Assembly: GCA_030248295.1 (NCBI GenBank)
Contig: JASANH010000463.1
Coordinates: 248,001-312,000 of the forward strand
Source of the DNA: Mesodorylaimus sp. YZB2_4
Lineage: Eukaryota; Nematoda; Enoplea; Dorylaimida; Dorylaimidae
Reading direction: 5' to 3'
Length of the DNA stretch: 64,000 nt
Shown here one piece after another: positions 15,823-29,070 of the stretch; the stretch's first letter is position 1; each line of letters starts with the position of its first letter. The notes below the pieces were generated by a model that saw only the letters and a list, made by a program, of their open reading frames with translations, was not told the DNA's origin and searched no databases. The translations under genes were made by a program, and so were the position numbers.

Positions 15823-17099
15823 AGTATCGCTTGTCCTCTTCTTCTTCTTATGTGCGAAAATGAAGGAGTTATACTAAACAATAATTCAATTCCGTATTAT
15901 TCTTTAGATATTTATACTATTCCATGACTGAAAACACCACAGGACATGGCGGACTGCAATAAGTTCTCATTCATTTAGCCAGCCAGCAACTTCTGATAGC
16001 ACCACTCCTTTTGCCTTCTCTTCGCACTTTACACCAACGCTCGGTCGCTTCCCCTACAGTAACTGCGGCTTGCCTACTGTAGTCGCAATTCGCTGCGGCC
16101 ATCCCGTCGCCAGGTTGATGTTTCAGCCAAGGATCGTACGGGGCATACTAGTTAAGTTGAAACTCATTTTCAGCTTGGCTTTTTTAATGGGGAAGCCTTT
16201 TTTCCAGTAGACCCCTGCATCTCCCCGAAGGCCTTTTTTGAATCACTGTGCTCACCCCAAAAACTCCGACTCAAATAGAGCTCCTCTGAGTTTATTCGAT
16301 GCCAAAAGACCAGTAATAGGCTCTTTTTGTCCTGCAAACACAGCATTTCCCACACTTTCGCACAATTCTGCAGCTGCAGCTTCTTGTGTGCCGTTTTTCC
16401 CAACCTATCACACACAGCTGACACTTGCCTTGACATAGATAACATTTCTTGTCCTATTCAAATAAACGTTTCAAGAAGTCAGTCTATCTCCCTTTTCTGG
16501 CTAATATTACCTATATTATCTCGCATAGCTTTTCACCACTTTTGCAAAATAGTGTTCCTTGAATTCTTGTGCAGCTGAAAAAGCTTTTCTGGCTTTCTGT
16601 TTTTGATAGGTTGCCATCCGCAGTTGATATCTCCCTTCTTTCTCTCCCTATAAGCTTATTCAATTCACATGAGCCCGTTCTAGTGATAACGCTCTCTGGA
16701 GCGTGAAAGCGAGCCGCGGCAGCGCCTTGAGAGCGGCCACACTTTGCATACTTTTTCAATTCCATCAGTATCCGGAAGGGCGGAGCTAACGACAAGCAAT
16801 AGGGACCAGTGTCGTCGTCTCTTCCACTCTTCGCCAAGCTCGTCGCCATTTTATGGAAAGAAATCTTTACCTACTTGAAAAGCAGAAAGTGTCAGAGCGT
16901 CTGTTTGTACAGTTATCGCGCTTATTGCCGTCTCGATAGTGCTGTAGCCCAGTACGAAAACGGGTGTAGTTATAGCTGCACAATTCTATCAACGTCTTTT
17001 TAATCGTAGGAAGACAAATCTTATTCGACTTATCGATTGAAATAAGGAGCATCCGAGTTGAAAAATCGATTAAGCAATTCGTGATATTTCGCAACGAAA

Positions 17100-20000
17100 A
17101 TGACGGCTAACGGGAACATGGACGGGGAGATGCGAAGCGAACTGGAGGAAATACAGTTCAAATGTAATCAGACCACGGATGATGTAAGTTCTTTTAGGGG
17201 ATTGAGTGCAAGGTTGCTAGGCAAAGATGTCCGGGGGAAACTACTTTCTCCTGTCTGAATGTAAAGTGAAGATGAGAATTATTGCACAAATTAGGAAGCA
17301 GTAAACCCTAAAAACTTTAAAGCTTAAACGACAGCTTTATATTTCTAATCCACGACAGCTTCATATTATTGCTTTGCACTTTTACAAGCTTCTTTACCAG
17401 GAGCTAAGATCGTTGAATAATTTGAAGTTACCGCCTACAGTATTGCAGCTGATTCTCAGGTACAAATGCGGAGCCCTTGCAATACCTTGAATGAAGCAAG
17501 AACTGTCCTTCTGAGTCGAATGAGCAATAAATATTTTATGTCCGCTTGAAGAGGCTGGTAATTGCTGTCGATCGCCGCCCTATGGGGACTGCTAGGTCTC
17601 GCTTTATGGGCACGAGGAAGTTAGACGATGGGGGGAAGGATAAAGGAGGATTCCAAAGTACACAGGATTACTGTTGCATGTTATAACACAGGAGAAAAAA
17701 TCGATACGAATCAAAATGACTCGAAAAACAGCACTTTTCTGGTGCAGCAATTTGTAAAACAAATTTAGCTGATTAACTGATTCTAATGGTTTTTTATAAT
17801 TTTTACCTGTCGTGATAGTCTTGTTCAGGGGGCAATGTTTTAGTAAAACGGATAGGGTGGATGGAATCTTCAGTTCCAATTTCCGTTTTTTTTCCGGCGG
17901 CATGTTGTGCGGGCTAAATGGTGAGGTTGCCGAGGTATTTGGTCGGGCGAGGACTAGCCGCGAGGGCATTTGGACCCCGTTTGGTATAAGATATTGATTT
18001 AAGGGCGTCTAGGCACGCGAGCACGCTAGGCACGGAGACGGGTGGTCTAGTGGTCGGCCATGGAAGCGCGCACAAACTGCCAGCACAACTAGCACACTCT
18101 TTTGAACTGGCCAAATGGAGAGTTTGTGGCAGGAAGGAGTTGGAGAGACATTGGGAAAATGTATGACGTCGAGGTGGGACGTGTAGCCATGATGACCATA
18201 TACGGCCCTAGCAAGGCTTGTCGGCGGTGCTAGTTCAATTGGTTAGCTGCCATTCAGACACTCCAATTGGCTCTTTTCTTCCAGCACTATTCTGAAAAAC
18301 TCATTCTGCTTTTGCCCGGCCTAGTTTCCAAGTGCGCTCCTTGGTTTTATTGGACTGATTCGAAACGCTCGCTTTCTCCAATCCGCGTGCGAGCAACATC
18401 TTATCCGCAAGAACAGAATTGACCCCCATTTTTGGAGAAAGATTTGCGACGTTTCGGGTTTTGTTTTCCCTATCGAATTTTTAAAGCCCTCGTTTTTTCT
18501 GGTGGTCTATTCATTCGAGTCCTACTGTACGTGGGGAATAGTGGCTTTAGGGCGAGGCAGCTGTTGCCCGGGCACGCGCGTCCGACTGGTGTGGTGCCTG
18601 GAAGACCATTTACCTTTGGAGGCTAGATTGTCACTCGGTGCCCGTTGCTAAGTGGACATGCCCCCTGTCGTAGCTCGTTCAACTGTGTATGTATAGGATC
18701 AAAATTCAATTTCCCACAACTTGACGTTTTTCCTACTCTGGTGCGCGCACATTCATTCAATTCTTTCGAAGCACGCTCCTGGTAGATTTTGCTGAAGAGG
18801 CTTTACCTCGGCTTGATCATTGACTCGGATCCGGCTGGTTGGTTGAATAAAGAGAATATACTGTTGCCTGTTGCCAAAGTGCTCCCGCCATTCAACTCGG
18901 ACAGGACCTTTTTTCTTAGATCCTCCATTTCCTAATACGCCAACGAGACGTTTTTAACTTGGAAATTGGGACAAAAAGCCAGAGGAATTGAATTAGTCCC
19001 TGGAAAGCGAAAGTCAACCCAAAGTGTTCTTGTTTAAAAAAAACTTTAAATTTCCTGCAATTATCGTTGAGAATTTTCTATGCTGGACATTCGATTATAA
19101 TCTCGGCACCAATCGCAACATTCCCCATTCTAGTATTTCTTGGTTTTTTCCCTTATGGACTCGTTTATTGACTTTACCCGATCCATAAATTATGGACTAC
19201 TTGATGGACAGGATTAAAGCTTATTTATTATTTTGTCATAGCTTTTCTCAAAATGCCAATCGGAATGCAGCTTTTTAAAGCATCTGCCAATTTCGTCCCA
19301 TCGAAATCAATGTTTTAGAATGACCGGTGCACATTCAGTTTGTTAGGATTTTCTTGGGTCCACGTTGATCGCAGTGCCTAATTTCTGCTTAATATGTCTA
19401 CCAAAACTCAAAAAAGCGGTTCACCTAACGGCGTCGATAATGCTGACACTTCGCCCAGACGACCAAAACTTCGTTTGCCCGAGGATATGGACGATGATTT
19501 AAAAGAGGCTAATACGAAAATATATGACACTGGTTATGAAGTACGTTAGACCAGGGATTTCTCTGGGAGTGGGGATGAAGGGCGTGCAAGGTCAGTTACT
19601 GGGATCAGACCATGAGCCGCTTACTGTGATACTGAATGGATAAAGGGTTTGCAGGCCATATGAATGAGTGTGCAGACTCGGTCAGTGAGTGGGGAAGTCA
19701 CGCGGGACTAATGAAGACTTGATGATAAGCTATGTGAGGGATGACCGAGAACACGGTCTGATACGATATAATGTACGCGATCGACATGGCAAGACTAGAT
19801 ACTTTACTAACCACGGGAAAACTGTACTTAATGCATGCACACTGTTTTCTTGCCTCCAATCTCTTATCATAAGAATCAAATCTAGTGGCAAGTAATGATC
19901 CGCCGAAAGCCACCAGTAGGACTCATCCGCATGCTGACGTGAAATAGTATGATTATATTAATATGCAAAGTAATCTGCCCAGGCATGCAATAACAGGCAT

Positions 20001-22336
20001 GCTCTCAGGCAATAAAAGGCATGCTCTCACACCAGTCGAATCATATTCTTTACCTGAAATTGGACCTTTTCAGTCTTTGGAAAGTACGAGACGTATGCTG
20101 GCGTTATGCGAAGAGGTGAGTTCGCTGTTTCAATCTGGACGTTTAGGCATGATGGATCTCTATCGGATCCATGCAAAAAAAGCTTTTGCTGCAGTCTAAA
20201 GTTTCGTTTTGTTTTTCAGAGCAAGGAGGCGGGTATCAAGACGTTGGTCATGCTGGATGATCAAGGAGGTATGCTAGGAGTTAAAAATATTTTAATTTTT
20301 TTGTCATTAGCGAGGGGAGGCACCGTCCGAGTGGAATTCTGGAGAGAGATCTCTTTTCCGATAAAGGCCACATGGCGCCAGGACGATGCGCAAATCTTGA
20401 GCGCCAATGAGTCGGATAGAATTCCCTCGTGAGGGCAGGGCAATCTACAGTAGGGCAGGCGCAACTTGCACTGAAGCTAGCGGGCATCTAGCGGGCTTCT
20501 CGTGCACAAACTTTCTCCATCAGTTCTGGCGAGTCCATGAGACCGAGCTAGATTTACCCAAAGCCTTTTTGCATTCAATATATGTCAGGTGTACTCAGAA
20601 ATGCATAATGTAGCCAATGGTCGTTTCGTTGACAGAGCAACTGGAGAGGATAGAGGGCGGATTGGATACGATCAATCAGGACATGCGGGAGGCCGAAGAA
20701 CATCTGAAGGGTATGGAGAAATGTTGCGGCCTGTGCGTACTTCCGTGCAATAAGTAATGCCCCGTTTCTTATTCGTACTTCCCCAATTATCTTGATACGG
20801 CCATTCAGGGCTGACGACTTCGAGAAGAATGCCGCTTATGCCAACACGTGGAAGAAGGACGATGATGGGGGCGTGGTCAGTGATCAACCGAGGATTACGG
20901 TCGGAGACCCCAATGCGATGGGACCCTGCGGAGGATACGTGACGAGGTATGCCTGAGCTGTCAAATGTATCCTTGCTGCCAGCTTCCATGACACAAAATT
21001 GAAATAATCAGCGAGTAATAATTTCAAGCGTTGAAATCATGAAAATGAAAACGGGCCTTATCAGTAGCCTGAGCTATATCAGTAGCTGCTTTGTAGGATC
21101 ACTAATGACGCACGCGAAGATGAGATGGATGAGAATATTGGTCAAGTGTCTAGCATGATTGGCAACTTACGAAACATGGCCATCGATATGGGCACTGAGA
21201 TTGGAAACCAAAACAGGCAGTTGGAGCGTATCAACGAAAAGGTGAGGCTGTACTCTGACTGGGCATGTTTGAGAGAATGGGGGCATATGCTGCCCACGTG
21301 CTTCTTTCGACACGTGGCTTGATGCATCAGTTCAGGAACCGTTGATGTTTGGGATGGGCAGTGTGAGTGCGACTAAGGTCGCAGTGCCAAGTAGTGAGGC
21401 CTGTTTGTTAGAGGCCGTGGTGTGGGTGGAGGCAGGCAACTGACTGGCTTTGTCTCCTAAAAAGCTGTTTAGGCGCTGTTCTTGTTCAGCCCATGTTCTA
21501 GGCGGGAAATGCAATTTCATGGAAAACTAAAATTCAAATTAAACCACAGGGAACCCAGAAATTTACTAGCAGCCGGGTCTTGAGCCAAACACACCATAAA
21601 TCTCCACTTGTATTTCCGCTGCTTATAGACCAGGGTCGAAACCGCTTGAAATCCTGTAGCCTCTGGGGTAGCATGCGAGGGGTTACTGTACGATGATTTT
21701 CAGTGATGAGCTTGAAATTAAATTCTTGTTCTATAACTGATCGCCAACCCAGGAATACGCTCACTGTCAGTGAAAACACATAATTCCTAGCATTATTCTC
21801 TCTTATCACCCTAATGTACTATGATTGCCTTGCCCCAGCATAGAAATTCTGCTCAACCTACCTTGAACTCATCTTTAGGCCAGGTGACCAATAAGATTTC
21901 AGATGGTCTGGCATATGACCTATAGCAAAACATGGGGCGAAGTATCATTTTCGTTACGGTTTTGAAAAGCGTTTCCCACCTAAGAGGCTTTCCCTGTAAA
22001 TCGGAGTGTGCCAAAAGTGCGGCAGCTGGAAACATTTTTAGCTTCAGTATTAGACTAACTTTAACGTATCACGACTCCGATGCCGCTCTCAGCCTTTTTC
22101 ATGAGAATTTCGGCGGGAAGTGCACTTTAAATTAATTTAGGACGAGGTACAGTAATTGAGGGTGACTAAAAACGAGCGGGAATTTACAATATTAAAGACA
22201 ACACAAGTGGCCCCAGTTATCGATTTTTCGTGCATATATTTCCCACTTAACCTTGTCATTCTTCCAGACTCTTTCAAACCAAGAACGCGTCAGCGCGGCT
22301 AATCAACGAGCGACAAAGATTATCGCCAAAGCGTAA
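17100..22336 (+). CDS. SNAP-25 synaptosomal SNARE protein, two alternative first exons
   Basis: SNAP-25 supplies two of the four helices of the exocytic SNARE complex on the plasma membrane. Exons are 17100-17183 (1a) or 19394-19540 (1b), then 20074-20115, 20220-20268, 20636-20753, 20809-20946, 21097-21241 and 22268-22336. All junction phases agree, giving 214 (1a) or 235 (1b) residues. In isoform 1a the first SNARE motif has its zero-layer glutamine at 57 and the second at 182. Cysteines 88, 89, 92 and 96 (C-C-G-L-C-V-L-P-C) are the palmitoylation cluster. The linker [16 protein letters not shown] closely resembles nematode SNAP-25. Exons 1a and 1b both end in phase 0 with GT donors and both lead into S-L-E-S-T-R-R. 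Exon 1b lies 2.2 kb downstream of 1a, which implies separate promoters. Confidence 0.95.
17184..20073. other. Long 5' intron of SNAP-25 holding the second promoter
   Basis: The 2.9-kb interval between exon 1a and exon 2 contains exon 1b at 19394-19540. The promoter of the 1b transcript must lie upstream of 19394, but no TATA box or other core motif stands out. No transposon was recognised here. Confidence 0.5.
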
Positions 22337-23017
22337 ACATGGTCGTTCGTCAAAACTTTTCACAACGATGTCAACCATAGAAATATGGAATTTTCCTTCA
22401 CTCATTCCCACGTTTTCGTCGAATAAGACAAACATTCTTCTTCTTACCCTTTCACGATAGGCTCTGGCGTAACCTTTGCATAGTGCATATAGGTATCATA
22501 CAGTAGATTGCTTGTGCATGCTCTGAGGGCCGACGCTTCCAAGCCCAGCTTCGCGGGTGGGACCTTCTGTCACTGTAGAAATGTTTGGCCAGGACGTAAG
22601 ACGGAGTAGGGTCTATCGGAGCGTAGCGTATGTTATACATGCCCTGGTTCTCAAGTATAACTAACCCATGTTTGTAACTGGCCCGTTTTTGGACTCGCTA
22701 GGTAAGGGCTACGTGTGTTATGCAAAACTATGGGTTATCTATTCTTATAATTGTCTGATATGGAAGCAATTTTGTTTGCTTTTATGCAAATGTTTTGTAA
22801 GCATTTTTTGGGGACATGTGAGTTTTTTAAGCTTACGATGGCATAATCGTTGCAGTGCGCAAGGTCCTGTTGGTAAATGGGACTAAACGTGAGAATGTTA
22901 AACAGTGTATTTTCAAGTCAAAATGCATTTGATATGCATTGATCAATGCTGTGATTTGATCAAATTGGATTACTATAAGCGAAATAAACAGTGTTTTAGA
23001 TCATATTTGTCAAGAAA
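22337..23017. other. Convergent intergenic gap between SNAP-25 and Amnionless
   Basis: The two genes end toward each other. The 0.7-kb gap must hold both 3' UTRs. No other feature is supported. Confidence 0.5.
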
Positions 23018-26000
23018 TTAACTTTCAGCCTTTGCTCCTCCTTCAAATAAAGGATTAGTAAAGGTGATGCTTTCTTTGTCATTGTATGTCAGAGTAGGCA
23101 CTTTCTGTTCATAAATGGCAGCCATGGTGGCTTTGTCTTCTTCTTGTGCTAACAAGTGCTTAAAAGTTGGGTTTTCGAAACTGGTCATCGATGCACGAGA
23201 AATGGAATCCCGCATTTGTGGATCAGCCATTTCCAAATGGATACGATCACTTTGATCATCACGCCAAAATGCACGCAATTGAATACGACGTCCAATAAGC
23301 CAACTGAAAAGAAATCAGTCAAATATGCCATCGCAAATCAGTAAATTGCCGTACTTTGAAATGACTTCATTTTTGCGCCTAGCCATGATGGCCACACCAA
23401 TTAATAAGCACGTAATGCAAAATAGACTGAGACCAAGGGCGACTGAAACGCGGAGAAAAATACAAGACCTAGGGTTTAAATGACCTGATGACAGTTACCT
23501 CTGTCATACGGAGTTCTTTCAAATGAATATACCACTGTGATGGTTTGATCAAAGACACCGTCTACTTCTGGAAAAAGGGCAATTGATAAAATAATTATAA
23601 CAACGCAGGTGTCGCAAAGATCGACATAGAGCCACACACAAAAAGTGGAAGTTCGGGGTTCTCATTTGTGATTAGTAATTAGCGTAATCAGCACCAATTA
23701 CAGCGTCTCTAATGTTCTGTTATCACCATTTCAGTCTTGCCCATACCCTCGTAAAAGGCACCTTCCCGCAGCATAGTATCTTGTCAGCTCATCACCTATT
23801 TATTCCTGCAGTATTAAGGGGCTTGCATAGTGTATTCGTACAAGTCCATATCCGACAGGATGTCACTGTTGTTATGGGGTTATGGCTAGGTATCTAAACC
23901 AGTAATATTCCAGGTTTGACAAGGGAACATCGTAAAGTCGAACTTTGGAAAACGAAAAATTGTAACATGTTCCTGGGTGCAAGAGAAAGCTCTGTGCAAA
24001 ATATTAGAGGCGTCTGGCCAACTGGTCAGTTGTGATCAGCATTTAAAGTCCTAAAGTTTTATGCGGTAAGGGAGCCGAGAGTCAAGAAAACATGAAGAGC
24101 TTTTTCAAAACTCGGTTTTTGGGTTCGAAGTTTCGAGTTTAAGCTTCCAGCACTCTGGTTTGCAGCTTGTTTCCTGAAAAAACCCAAAAAATCCAAAAGG
24201 AGTGAAAAATTTCACTGTACTCTAAGCGCTGACCACTGCTGACCAGTTGGCCAGATGCCTCTAATATTTTGCACGGAGCTTTCTTTCAGACCTAGGAACA
24301 TATTACAATTTTTTGTTTTCTAAAGTTCAACTTAACGGTTGGCGATGCTCCCTTGTGAGTTGCGCCCAGTCCAAAGTCGTTAGGTACCTGCACCTGTGGC
24401 ATGGATGGGCTGCAGCTCTAAAATCTACGTTTCTATTCATAATCTCAAGAACCTATCCTGTTTACCACATCACGAAGCACTTAGCAGCGCACTCGAGGGT
24501 GAAGGGACACATTATACAAGAATTTTTTTATCGGGCCGCGAGTCGAACACTCGCCTGTAACAGCGCACCTGGCGTGAGATGCAGATGCCTGACCCACCAA
24601 GCCACAAGCCCGGCCTATGAGAAATCAGAGTTATAGATATGCGTCGGGTGCCAGTGCCAACAGTATACTGTAAGTAGCTCATTGTTGGGGACGTAAGATA
24701 ATATCTGAGGCATGTAGTCCCTGTACTGAATGCCTATGATTTTTTCGTTTCGAGGCCGTTTTCGCTTTCGAACTGTCAGTTTGACAGTGGCAGCTTTTGT
24801 GCACGGCTCACAATTTTTAAATCAATCAGTTTCTGCAGACTCTGGGCACACTCACTTTCGGTTAAAACATTTTGCAACATTTCAGTTTTCTCTTTGATCC
24901 ATGCAGCATCGAAATCTGCATCCCCGCGTCCTTTGATCAGAACCAGCTGGTACTCCCAGTCACCAAGCTTTATTAGCGAGAAACGCCCGTCAGGTGCACT
25001 TTTTTGCAAAGTGTTGTTGATAATAATTCGTGCGTTAACGTGTTCGTAATCTGTTGTTCCTTGAAATTTGATCATGCCCCCTGCAAATGAGAAGTCTATA
25101 TTTCTCTGTTGAAGCAGACTAGCGGCTCCCATTCAGGCTGCGAGGCCGCACCAAAGCTGCTCCAGCTTGTGGCCCTCCTAGCAATCAAGTGACGTGCCTC
25201 AGATGCATTGGTCATTGTGTTATCCTCATACGTGCGACGGATGCCCTGCCTGGTTAGTCCCCTGTGTATGAAAGACAAATATGGAAATGATCTGCCCATG
25301 CAATGCAGGGTATATAAGCCAGCGTGCTAGCTCACCACACAGGTCGCAGCAATGTCCACGAGGCCGAAATGGGTTCGTGCACGGTATTGAAGAACCAGCT
25401 GGGCAGTCAGTGACTTTCTTGCACATTTCCGCCATGATCTATAACAGAGTCAGTGACGGCTCTTAAATCTGAGCCTTTGAAAATTATATTTACCTTTGAA
25501 TTCAGGTTATAAGTGACGCATCCACTTCTGTCTTCGCATTCTTTCTCGAATACAGTGACGGGAGGAAAGGCTTCCATGATTATGTCATCAATGAAGTCAT
25601 CGGGCTCAATTTCATCCGACAAATAGAACTGGATTACACCCTCCACCGTCTCCACGTGGGTTAGGAAAGTGCTTGTTGTGTGGCTCTGAAACAACGGGTG
25701 CGCACCTTCTCATGGATCAGCTCACGTTTTGTGCAGTACATGTTTGACTCTCGCTCCTGAACCCCACTTACAAAGCCACCAACAATCATCCTCCCAGTTC
25801 GCACTGGCAAATCGATGAATATTTTGTGACTGGTCGATGGGTTGAAGTAGGAAACGTCGTATTGGCCAGGTATCATTTCAGCATGAAGTAAAGGCCGTTG
25901 TGGTTCGCTTGATTCGTTCATATACCTCCACACAAACGGGTCGTGCCAGTATGGGATGTCTGGGCTGCTTTTGTACACGAAGGAATTCTCATCTGAAATA

Positions 26001-27644
26001 TAAGATCCACCTAGAGAAGCTGTTTTCAAATTCGTTCGAGCTTTATTGCGACCCAGTGCAAACACAGCAGTTTCTGTTGATTTAAAGTTAGGTTGAGCAA
26101 TACTGGGGTCACTTTCAGTCACCTCCAGCAGGATACAGTATATCCCAAACACAAGACGACCCAAGGAGTATGACGTGAGATAGGATGCATCATCCAACAT
26201 AAAGGACATGTCTCACTGGTCTTGTTTCACCACATGACCAGGGGCATGCGGGTGAAGGGCCACATTACTCAGGAAATGATCCCACACCCGAACGCGAGTG
26301 GAACAGACGCCGGCCAGCTTATCGTGGAAGTGGCACTAGCATAGTAGCTATTTGCCATGCATCGGATCATCCGCCATGTCTCTGTTTTTACTGGGTGTGC
26401 TAGCTTACTTTTGAGACAGCGAGACGAATCGCACCATTAACACAAAACGGCCTACAGGTCAGAATTGAACGATGAGCGATGAATCCAGCGGCAGCAGGGT
26501 AAAGTGACGAAAACAAACGCATTAACCCCCTGCTGCCTGACTGATAACTACGACTGTACATATGAGCCCTCGAGCAACATTAGAAAGTGTCTCGAATTCC
26601 ACGTGGCCTATTTGCTATTCTTAGGACAGCTTCCACTCACAAATGGACGCCCAATAGTACGGCGTGAAAGACTTTTTGGCACATGGCACACCAAAATGTC
26701 TTTCACAAAGTTTTTGGTTTGGTTTTTGGCACACAAAAAGTTTATACTTGTGCATGTAGATTCGCTGAATGAACGTAGCCTAGGTCCAGTTGTATCAAGT
26801 CGACCATATACTGTAGAACTCGAATTCCGCAGTTAAAATCCACCAAATGTATCCCCTGCATGGGCCTGAATTAAAATTTTATGCCCCAAACAATTTTTGG
26901 ACGCATGATATCCCTTGATTCCATGTGTAGTATGTACTGTGATAGCAAGACGGGCACGACCTACTTCGCACAGCACGCTTAGTCCCCACTCCAAAGACCC
27001 AAAGTGCAGACCAGTGAGCGTGTAGTCGCCGCTACAGTTTTTGGAAGTGCGTAATTACAGTTTAATTGACTCGTTTTGCCCTCGTTGTGACTTTTATAGA
27101 CAGAATAATTCTACTGCATGCTGGCAGCTGGATAGAAATAACAAATGTAACCCCCTCGAAAAGTACCACCACTTCCAAACAGATGCATCAAAAATAGTGA
27201 TATCTAGGCTAATAATAGACTAAATAAGGTGCACCACCTTCTTTCCTACCTTGGCACAATAGATCGTCCACGTTAGTCTGCTCATTTCCTACTGCTATTC
27301 CTTTGTCGCCAAGAATAAGTTCCAGAGCGGATTGGGACGGGAACACCTGAGGGTAGAGCATTTTGTGTAAAAATTTAAATTCACCAACAGCTAAAAAAAG
27401 TCGTAGTTAATAAAAACGAGTCGTATGTTACCACTTCACTAAATTCCCAATTCGAATCAATGAATAATGCCAGCGGATCGCCATTTTCCACAACTAAACG
27501 CTTCTTGAAGCAAGATGACGATGATTTCCAACTTTTCGAAGCAAATAAATTTGTATTAGGAATATATTCGTAAAAAGCTGTTTCCGAAATACAGAAAAAC
27601 GAAATCACTACGACCAGAAGCCGGGAAAGAGAAATTACCCTCAT
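23018..27644 (-). CDS. Amnionless, cubilin-partner endocytic co-receptor
   Basis: Amnionless is a type I membrane protein that carries cubilin to the cell surface and drives its endocytosis. Nine exons (27432-27644, 27250-27346, 25772-26073, 25494-25685, 25336-25438, 24856-25080, 23499-23567, 23355-23442, 23018-23303) join with consistent phases to 524 residues. A signal peptide (M-R-V-I-S-L-S-R, then L-L-V-V-V-I-S-F-F) leads into Y-E-Y-I-P-N-T-N-L-F, the usual N-terminal motif. Next come W-H-D-P-F-V-W-R, C-E-D-R-S-G-C and the cysteine cluster C-P-A-G-S-S-I-P-C...G-H-C-C-D-L-C-G. One membrane helix lies near 401-420. The tail has F-E-N-P-T-F (472-477) and F-T-N-P-L-F (511-516), the family's two FxNPxF adaptor-binding motifs. 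An upstream in-frame ATG at 27677 would spoil the signal peptide, so 27644 is preferred. Two introns carry a MITE and a SINE. Confidence 0.92.
23919..24356. mobile_element. Long-TIR MITE (family 1, copy 2) in an Amnionless intron
   Basis: A 438-bp element with roughly 110-bp inverted ends starting ACAAGGGA and containing the AAAATTGTAAC and GCAAAATATTAGAGGC segments found in copy 1 at 8874-10421. It has no coding capacity. It serves as the uninterrupted reference for the two hAT-like insertions in copy 1. Confidence 0.82.
24455..24617 (-). mobile_element. tRNA-derived SINE, copy 1
   Basis: On the minus strand a tRNA-like head carries an A-box-like TGGCTTGGTGGG and a B-box GTGTTCGACTC. It is followed by a body with GTGTCCCTTCACCCTCGAGTG and TGATGTGGTAAAC. 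The same head and body recur at 40741-40921. It lies in intron 6 of Amnionless on the same strand as the gene. Confidence 0.75.
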
Positions 27645-28149
27645 ATTCGTTCGAAGTTGCGGGGGACCTGCATACATAGTGCACTATAGCTTGGGCCTAC
27701 CATAGCACTTTCTGACTCCCAAATTGCTGAAATTTGATCCCAGCAATGGGCGAAACAGAGGTCACGCGATATCCAGCTATAGGCAGGGCGGTGCAGAACA
27801 TGGCCATGGGGGCGCCTCTGAACTTCACACTGTGCATTGAACACAAACAACCCCGCAAGATCATTTGAAACCTGTTATTGATACAAACAGTAAAAAACTT
27901 TCGACTGCAGTTACAATAGGGACCAATGTATAAAACTGTGGTCTGGTCTGAGAGAAAGGTTCCTTGATGAGCGAGGGCGGAGAATGCACTTCGAAGAGCT
28001 ACGACCTGCATGTGGTCAGGAATTATGACATCAGATATCATCTCTGCTTTATACGAGTACATATATGTGTGTGAGCAAGAAGTATTCACTGTCGACATCC
28101 TCGTGAGTATCCGTACATGTTCCGCATGGCAAGAGTTACATATCAAAAC

Positions 28150-29070
28150 GGAATCTTCAAGTAGAGGTATATAAGTGAGCGTGGCTTATGCAAATTTTCC
28201 AGACTCAGAGACTTATGTCATGTCATGTATTGTCATATTTTATCCATAGCCAAGTAAGGCGCACTCGAGGGCTAAGGAACGCTGATTTGACAATCATTTT
28301 TTACCGAGGCGCCTGTCGAACCCTCCGTTTTACGGAGGGACTTATATATGGAGGGTGTCCAACACTGATCGTGAGTTGGCTTTATGACAATCCGCAGGTG
28401 CGGAGTGGAGTCAAGTCAAGAGTTAGGTAGAATGTCCATTTTTAATTTGTGACGCCCCGTTTAAAGATATTGTTTCAAGTGTAACGCTGGGAGCTAGATT
28501 TTGGCCAAACTAGATAAAAAATAGCACAAGGGGTCTGAAAAACAGCTAAAAAAATATTTTCCGATTTAGTCACTCGCCCATTCTTTTTGATAGCAATGAT
28601 CGGACATAACAAGTGCGGAACACACCTGGTAAGTGAGGGGCCAACAGTATATGGTATATGCTCCATTCCAATAGTGAGGAAACTTTTGGGCCCGGCCTGT
28701 ACACATATCGTAGTTACATTCCTGCACTGTGCTAGCTTGTTGCACCCTCCTTCAAATACCCCCCCCCCGTACCCCCGGTTGTAATTGTAGGTACCTCGCA
28801 CTGTAGGAAGAAGTCAGTATTCATGCATAGTGGGACACCAGTAATAAGCTGGATGGCCCTACATTGGAGAAGGTAACACGGTGAATGGAGTGCCCAGGAG
28901 ACATAGGCATCCCGACCCGACGGGTTCCCCCCCCCCAGGTTTCTGCCTCGCCTGCGAGAGCGAGCGGCTGACGAAGACTACTGATACTCATATTCTCTAT
29001 GTGGGGGCCAGTCAAGGCAACCAGATACACCAACTTCTCCGCAGACCAAACACACCGGCTACATACTACA
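28150..29070. other. Intergenic DNA upstream of Amnionless
   Basis: A SINE fragment lies at about 28230-28370. The remainder shows only short ORFs and poly-C runs and no supported gene. Confidence 0.4.
28230..28370 (-). mobile_element. tRNA-derived SINE, diverged fragment
   Basis: Shares CGCACTCGAGGG, an AAGG-AC run, an ATTTTTTA spacer and a GTCGAAC B-box complement with the other two SINE copies, in the same order as copy 1. It is clearly more diverged. Confidence 0.5.

Larger units (their letters stand above)
11033..17099. other. Gene-free interval between LC3 and SNAP-25
   Basis: No coding exon is supported in about 6 kb. It contains the tandem repeat at 13.4 kb and the foldback element at 15.4 kb, annotated separately. 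Otherwise it is AT-rich DNA with only short chance ORFs. Confidence 0.5.

Noticed and set aside
24535-24617. A functional tRNA gene
   Set aside because: It has box A and B-like motifs but no clean cloverleaf, and it is joined to a body shared with two other copies, so it is a SINE head.
27697-28146. 149-codon minus-strand ORF upstream of Amnionless
   Set aside because: It has several cysteines but no signal peptide, domain or paralogue, and no convincing splice sites. It may be chance.
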